In this document: piece by piece, positions 58,525-64,000 of the stretch
Layout: every line of letters begins with the position of its first letter
Position numbering within the stretch: position 1 is the stretch's first letter
Assembly: GCA_949152475.1 (NCBI GenBank)
Contig: OX424561.1
Span: 42,994,802-43,058,801 of the forward strand
Reading direction: 5' to 3'
Length of the DNA: 64,000 nt
DNA from: Terebella lapidaria
Taxonomy: Eukaryota > Annelida > Polychaeta > Terebellida > Terebellidae
Translations under genes and position numbers: made by a program
The notes under the pieces: model-generated
The model's database searches: none
What the model was told of the DNA's origin: nothing
What the model saw: the letters and a program-made list of their open reading frames with translations, nothing else

Positions 58525-59804
58525 CAGTGATTGCCAAAGACGTCGGACCACGACCCAAGTCCGGTAAAAAGAGGGCTGGTCCGGAAAAAAATACCAGCTT
58601 GTCTGCCCAACGGTCCGATGGGTTTTGCCCCATGAATAACGATCTAACAATTTGATCGCAATCGGCAAATTACCCATGTGCTTCTCGAATTGAGAGCCAT
58701 CAGAGACTGACAAAACACTCAATCCTCACCCCCCACCCCCCTCCCCCACATCCACTGCGTCCCCCCCCCCCCCCCCACCATCCTTCCCCTAACACTGCCT
58801 TTGATCATGTTGATTGCTGGTAGAATCTCACCAGATTGTTTGGAGAAGGGTGGCACGTCCGGCAAATTTTTTGCACCCGGGCCCCTTACTCGGCTGCTCA
58901 TTGGCTTATCGTGTCTGCAACAACGGCTTGTGCTGATGAATAATTAATGAGATGGCATGACGGGATTGAAATCTCCGCCAGAAAACTTTGCAAGCCAGTA
59001 CAAAACTGTGAACTTAAGCAACTGAGCACCTGCTTGGATTAGATACTGCAGTACTTAATAAGAATTCATTTGATCAAACAAGCCACACACTCTCCCCATT
59101 TAATCCACCTCTGGTGGATCTCCCTGAAAGGTAACAAAAGTTATTTGTCCGACAGGTAAAGTGCCTTGCTGGTCAGGGCAAGTTTGTCTGTCAGCTCCTT
59201 CTCCCCCCTTACATAATCAAGCATTATGGAGCGGCTGCACCAGACATGCACTGGAAAAAGCAACAAAATTGGCTTTTGATCGTCCACTTTCTGTGGTGAT
59301 TACATAGATACTTACCCAGTCACCCAGTCAAATTGGTATAAGCAACCAATGTAACAGAAAATCAGGGCAAATCAGTCAGGAGAAGTGAATGGCAAAATTT
59401 GCTTGCCAGATGGAGCAAAAGTGAGAAAAAATAGTTAAGTTATGCGCTGAACTAAGAGTGCCACAATGAATAAGACGATTAGATAAGATTAGATTTCAAG
59501 AAATATCCACCCCCTATTCTATTATTGAATTTGCTGTCCAATGTCCAATCCATACTAATATCATTTTTATTCCACCGTGTACTATTATTTGGAAGATGAC
59601 AGTAGATGAAATCATTATCCTAACATGTCTTGACCCATTTAAGCCTATATCATGGCTCAGGATATTCATCAACGCTGAATTTTTAGGGTATTGAATGTTA
59701 GTGATGAAAAAGCTGGACCAGTGAAAGTTAGGCTGGGCAGGTAAAAAATTTGGGTTCACCTGCCCAACGGTCCAGTAAAATTCTGACCACTTTGGCAATC
59801 ACTG
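58525..59804. mobile_element. hAT-type non-autonomous element, 1,280 bp
   Basis: Exact 15-bp inverted ends CAGTGATTGCCAAAG and an exact 8-bp target duplication CCATGTAC (58517-58524 and 59805-59812). CTGCCCAACGGTCC occurs subterminally at both ends. The interior has poly-C runs and no transposase, so it would depend on a full hAT elsewhere. Confidence 0.92.
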
Positions 59805-59919
59805 CCATGTACACATCCATATTAATGATGATTTGAGAGGAATTAAGTTAATAACATTTATTATTATATGCCTACGAAAATGCTACAATGGATTACACGG
59901 AGTACAATTGGTCCAACTT

Positions 59920-60110
59920 AGATACTAAGTCGATATTATCGAGTTACTAACTCGGGAATTTAAAAAAAATAAATCATCTTGGTGTGCCTGTTCCACGTTT
60001 GAGTCGATATTATCGAGATACTAACTCGATATTACCGAGTTACTAAGTCAATATTATCGAGATACTAAGTCGATATTATCGAGTTACTAAGTCGGGAATT
60101 TAAAAAAAAT
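59920..60110. repeat. 22-bp palindromic minisatellite
   Basis: The unit ATACTAAGTCGATATTATCG plus AG occurs in two blocks, each followed by GGAATTTAAAAAAAATAA. The TCGATATTATCGA core is nearly self-complementary. Confidence 0.8.
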
Positions 60111-60139
60111 AATTTCCTGGGTGGCCCTTCTACGCTTCC

Positions 60140-61300
60140 GTACTAAAACAGGTTACCAGACAAAATATGTTTTATATTCCTGTGACCTTGAAAATAAAGT
60201 CACTGGTCAAATGCAACGTCATAAGAATATCCAGCAAACATGTATATCATTCCCGATATGTCCTTTATTTGCTAAGCTGTTAATTCAATATCAAGTAAAA
60301 CAAAATAGCAATTTTGTTCTATGACCTTGAAAATAAGGTCGAAGATCGAATTAACATGATTAATGGTCATCAAAATATTTGGCATACATCATTCCCTATT
60401 GGTGCACAACTGTTTCCTAAGCTGTAAAGTCGATAATAAGTGAGATATTAGCCGTTTTGTCCTGTAACCATGAAAATGAGGTCAAAGGTCAAATTCATGG
60501 TCATCAGAATATTAGGCATTTATCATCCCCTATATGTCCACAACTGATTCCTAAGCTGTAAAGTTGATAAGTGATATATTACCCATTTTGTGTTCTTGAC
60601 CTTGAAAATGAGGTCAGAGGTCAAATTCAAAGTCACGAGAATATTCAGCATATATCATTTCCTACATGTCCATAAATGATCCCTAGGCTGTAAAATCGAT
60701 AATAAGTGAGATATTAGCCATTTTGTCCTGTGACCTTCGAAATGAGGTCGAAGGTCAAATTCAAGGTCATGACAATAATCTGCATATCATTTCATTTCAA
60801 ATGTTCATAATTGATTCCTAAGCTGTAAAGTCGATAAGAAGCGAGATATTAGCCATTTTGCCCTGTGACCTTGAAAATGAGGTCAAAGTTCAAATTCAAG
60901 GTCATCAGAATAATCGGCTGATATCATTTCATATATGACCACAATTGATTCCTAAGCTGTAAAGTCGATAATAAGCGAGATATTAGCCATTTTGTTTTCT
61001 GACCTGGAAACTGAGGTCAGAGGTCAAATTCAAGGTCACGACAATATTCAGCATATATCGTTTCTATATGTCCACAATTGATTCCTAGTTTCTAATCTCA
61101 ATATTAAGTGAGATATTAGGCTTAATGTGTCACACTATAAAGCATAGGAGAATTTAACATGAGAAAGTCCCGTTTGGGCCCAAAATGGCCCACTTCGAGC
61201 AATTCAAGGGCAACAAAATTTATACATGTCACAGGGGTACATATGAGGAGTGTTGTGCACCAATAAGAAAAAAAGTTACTGAACAGATTTTGAGAAAATA
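60140..61300 (+). mobile_element. Degenerate family A element (134-bp core)
   Basis: A worn left end (AGGTTACCAGACAAAA) and eight diverged 134-type units, then the GGGCCCAAAATGGCCC region, broken off after GAACAGATTTTGAGAAAA. The left palindrome and the right hairpin are missing. Confidence 0.75.
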
Positions 61301-61374
61301 GGATAGGATAGGATATTTTTTATTCAGCAACTTGAAATGAAATGATATGAAATGATAAGCAATAAGTGAGAAAA
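61301..61374 (-). mobile_element. Short LINE/SINE-type 3' tail
   Basis: On the minus strand the sequence reads GCTGAATAAAAAATATCC and then repeated TATCC, as in the simple-repeat tails of non-LTR retroelements. It interrupts the degenerate family A element. Only the tail is present. Confidence 0.5.
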
Positions 61375-62979
61375 TTAGCCCAAGGGCTAAGATAGGTTAC
61401 CGGACAATTTTGGTTTCAAGCATTGTAGGTGACATATGATTTTGAGATTTACCAGTCAAATTCATCTTTGTGAATCTCAATGTCACCATCAGGTATGCTG
61501 CATATGACTTCGTATGTTTATAATACAAACATATAAGTTTTATCAACAAGTATTTCGTGTGTATAGGCCAATTTCAGATTTTGAGATTCGCCCTTCAAAG
61601 TTAAGGTCAAGTTCAAGGTCACCAAAAAATGTGCCATTTATACATGACTTTTTTTACGGGCTTATACACAATCCTAACCTGTATGTGCAAAAGTTTATGC
61701 TTCAGAGGCCACTTTCAAGATTTCAAGTCAGACATTTAGCACTCAAGGTCATCCAAGGTCAAAATCAAGGTCATCATTAGTTGTTCCATATATGACTTCC
61801 TATATGTTCATAATGCAAACTGAAGCTCTATCTAAATGCATTTCATCTGTAGAGGCAAATTTGGGCATTTTTTCACTCAAAAATGGCTGTTTTGACCTTT
61901 CAAGGTCATCAAAGGACAAATTCAAGGTCCCTTCCCAACTCGCTATATATGACTTCCTATTTGAAAGTGCCAATATCTAAGCTCTATCTTCAAGCGTACT
62001 ATGAGTACAGTCCTGGCAGCTCCCATTATGAAGGAAAAAAGTGCCGAAAATTTTCTAAGTCCAAAATTTTTTTCAAAGGGTGAAATTTTTTTTTTTGTCT
62101 AGAAATGACCCAGAATGAATAGTAACGCGATTTGGGGCAAACAAAAATTTTTTCGCCGACCCGTCAAAAATTCAAAATTGCCGCCACACGGAGACCGGCG
62201 ATTCAAGGGAAACAAAACTTATAAACATCATAAAAGTACATAAGGAGAATATTTTGAAACAATAATCTCAAAACTGATCAGACAGTTTTCGAGAAAAGAC
62301 AGGCCAGGTGCAAATTCGAGCATTTCTCGACCCAAAAATGGCTGTTTTGACCTTTCAAGGTCATCCAAGGTCAAATTCAAGGTCACCACACAAGTCGCCA
62401 TATATGACTTTCCATTTGAAAGTGCCAATATCTAAGCTCTATCTTCAAGCGTTCTATGAGTACAGTCCCGGCAGCTCTCATTATGAAGGAAAAAAGTGCC
62501 GGAAATTTTCAGTCCAAAATTTTTTTCAAAGGGTGAAAAAATTTTTTTTGTCTAGAAATGACCCAAAATGGATAGTAACGCGATTTGGGACAAAAAAATT
62601 GTTTTTCGCCGACCCGTCAAAAATTCAAAATGGCCGCCACACGGAGACCGGCGATTCAAGGGCAACAAAACTTATACACATCATAAAGGTACATAAGGGG
62701 AATCTTTTGAAACAAAAATCTCAAAACTGATCAGACAGTTTTTGAGAAAATGGCCGCCAAAGTCCAAAATTGGCCATTTTTCGTCAAAAATGGCCGCCAT
62801 TTTGAGAAAAATGCGAAAATAAAAAAACTAAAAAATAACTCCCTCTTGAAATATTTTTAGGCAACTTTGTGCAAAATTTCAGGAAAATCCGCCTGTAAAC
62901 TTTAAAGATAAAAATGTGGACGGACGACGGACGCAACGCGACGGCAATAGGTTATCGGACCATAGGTCCGGTAACCTAA
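61375..62979 (+). mobile_element. Family A element A18 (454-bp core type)
   Basis: Same subtype as A2 (TTTCAAGCATTGTAGG after the left end), uninterrupted, with the right end at 62979. Shows what A2 looked like before A3 and A4 inserted. Confidence 0.88.
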
Positions 62980-62982
62980 AAA

Positions 62983-64000
62983 CTAGACGCTTCCGGTCAC
63001 CTACGACCGCTTGGGTGTATCCCCCGTAGCCCTATCATCCCTGTTGCCCCAAATATATCGCTGATGTACATTGCGAGTGTGAAACCTTTCAGACTTATTG
63101 AAGGTCGAATTCAAGATCACCACTAAAATCACTGCATTCGAATTTCCATTTCGACATGTTCGAAAAAAATAACGAAATTACAGCCAGAAAAAAGTTTTCA
63201 CCTAAAGCTATATTTCAACTCAGAATATTTGACAAACTTGGTTCGCAACTAAGTTGCGAGATGACTAAATTGGAGCCAGATCGAACTTTTCACTGTAAGT
63301 TATATTTCAACTCATACTATGTGCCAAACAACTCATACTATGTTCCAAGTTGAGATTCAAAGTAAAAGTTGACCAAAACTACATTTCAAGATGACGAAAT
63401 TGGAGCCAGATCAACTTTTCACCATAAATTAAATTTTAATTCATAATATGTGCCAAACTTGGTTTCAAGCTGAAATTCAAGTAAAAGTTTACCAAAACTG
63501 CATTTCAAGATGACGAAATTGGAGCCAGATCGATCTTTTCACCATAAATTATATTTTAATTCATAATATGTGCCAAACTTGGTTCCAAGTTGAAATTCGA
63601 AATAAAAATTTACTTTACTGGTAAAAATAATGTTAACTTATCCGGTTACACCCATGAAATCTCTACTGGACAAAACTTTTAAATTGTTGAGTTCAATAAT
63701 AAATGTTTCTTGTCTTATCTATTTTTCTTGAGGTCAATAATAGACTTAACTAGTAAAACTGATGTTAACTTATTCGGCTACAGCCATGAAATCTCTACTG
63801 CACAGAAGCTTTACCTTGTTGAGCCCAATAATGAATGTTTCTTGTCTTAACTATTTTTATTGTGGCCAATAATAGACTTAACTAGTAAAAATAATGTTAA
63901 CTTATTCGGTTACACCTGTGAAGTCTCTACTGGACAAAACCTTTACCTTGTTGAGCTCAATAATAAATGTTTCTCGTCTTAACTATTTTTATTGTGGTCA
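62983..64000 (+). mobile_element. Family B element, second copy, runs off the window
   Basis: Starts CTAGACGCTTCCGGTCACC, has three to four 121-bp units (63218-63600) and at least three 132-bp units (63601-64000), in the same order as at 48294. No MITE at the equivalent site. Confidence 0.8.

Noticed and set aside
59514..59798. 94-codon minus-strand ORF
   Set aside because: Lies inside the hAT element and uses its inverted end; no domain seen.

Overview
This is a eukaryotic, intron- and repeat-dominated window, most likely from a marine mollusc. That placing rests on the style of the repeats (non-autonomous elements with palindromic ends and internal tandem cores, of the kind described in bivalves) and on an invertebrate-type d4/DPF gene. 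It is inference; no species-diagnostic sequence was found. There are no bacterial operons, rRNA, tRNA or CRISPR.

One real protein-coding gene can be read. It is the 3' part of a d4-family (DPF/Requiem, BAF45-type) chromatin gene on the minus strand. Six coding exons fit together in phase: 55489-55567 (basic linker and first zinc-finger cysteines), 54963-55180 (rest of the C2H2 finger and linker), 8663-8768 (first half of PHD1), 7186-7298 (rest of PHD1, start of PHD2), 6870-6951 (PHD2) and 6706-6788 (end of PHD2 and stop). The C2H2 and PHD1 exons are separated by about 46.2 kb. That intron, plus the flanks, is nearly all mobile DNA. The intron between the PHD1 exons (7299-8662) holds nine truncated copies of the PHD1 exon, each with a splice-donor-like end.

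Layout: 1-1964 family A elements; 1965-2518 AT-rich, no gene; 2519-6705 a 40-bp minisatellite that starts at the stop codon of the gene; 6706-8768 the C-terminal exons; 8769-9372 intron with a hairpin; 9373-19164 a family C element carrying nested family A and C elements and a hAT element; 19171-42755 a nest of family A elements at least eight levels deep; 42756-43305 spacer; 43306-46339 family A; 46340-48293 mixed tandem repeats; 48294-52025 family B with two successive tandem arrays and a MITE; 52121-54785 a 38-bp satellite; 54963-55567 DPF exons; 55653-56639 family D; 56836-58355 family A inside a family C end; 58525-59804 a hAT element; 59920-61310 degenerate repeats; 61375-62979 family A; 62983-64000 family B.

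Family A is the main novelty. It begins with a perfect palindrome (TTAGCCCAAGGGCTAA), ends with a hairpin that finishes in CCTAA, and carries one of two tandem cores (134 bp or 454 bp). Both cores are packed with nuclear-receptor half-sites (AGGTCA). It inserts into A-tracts, often its own, without a detectable target-site duplication. Families C and D share the end design, which suggests a wider group of rolling-circle (Helitron-like) non-autonomous elements. No transposase or replicase is encoded in the window.
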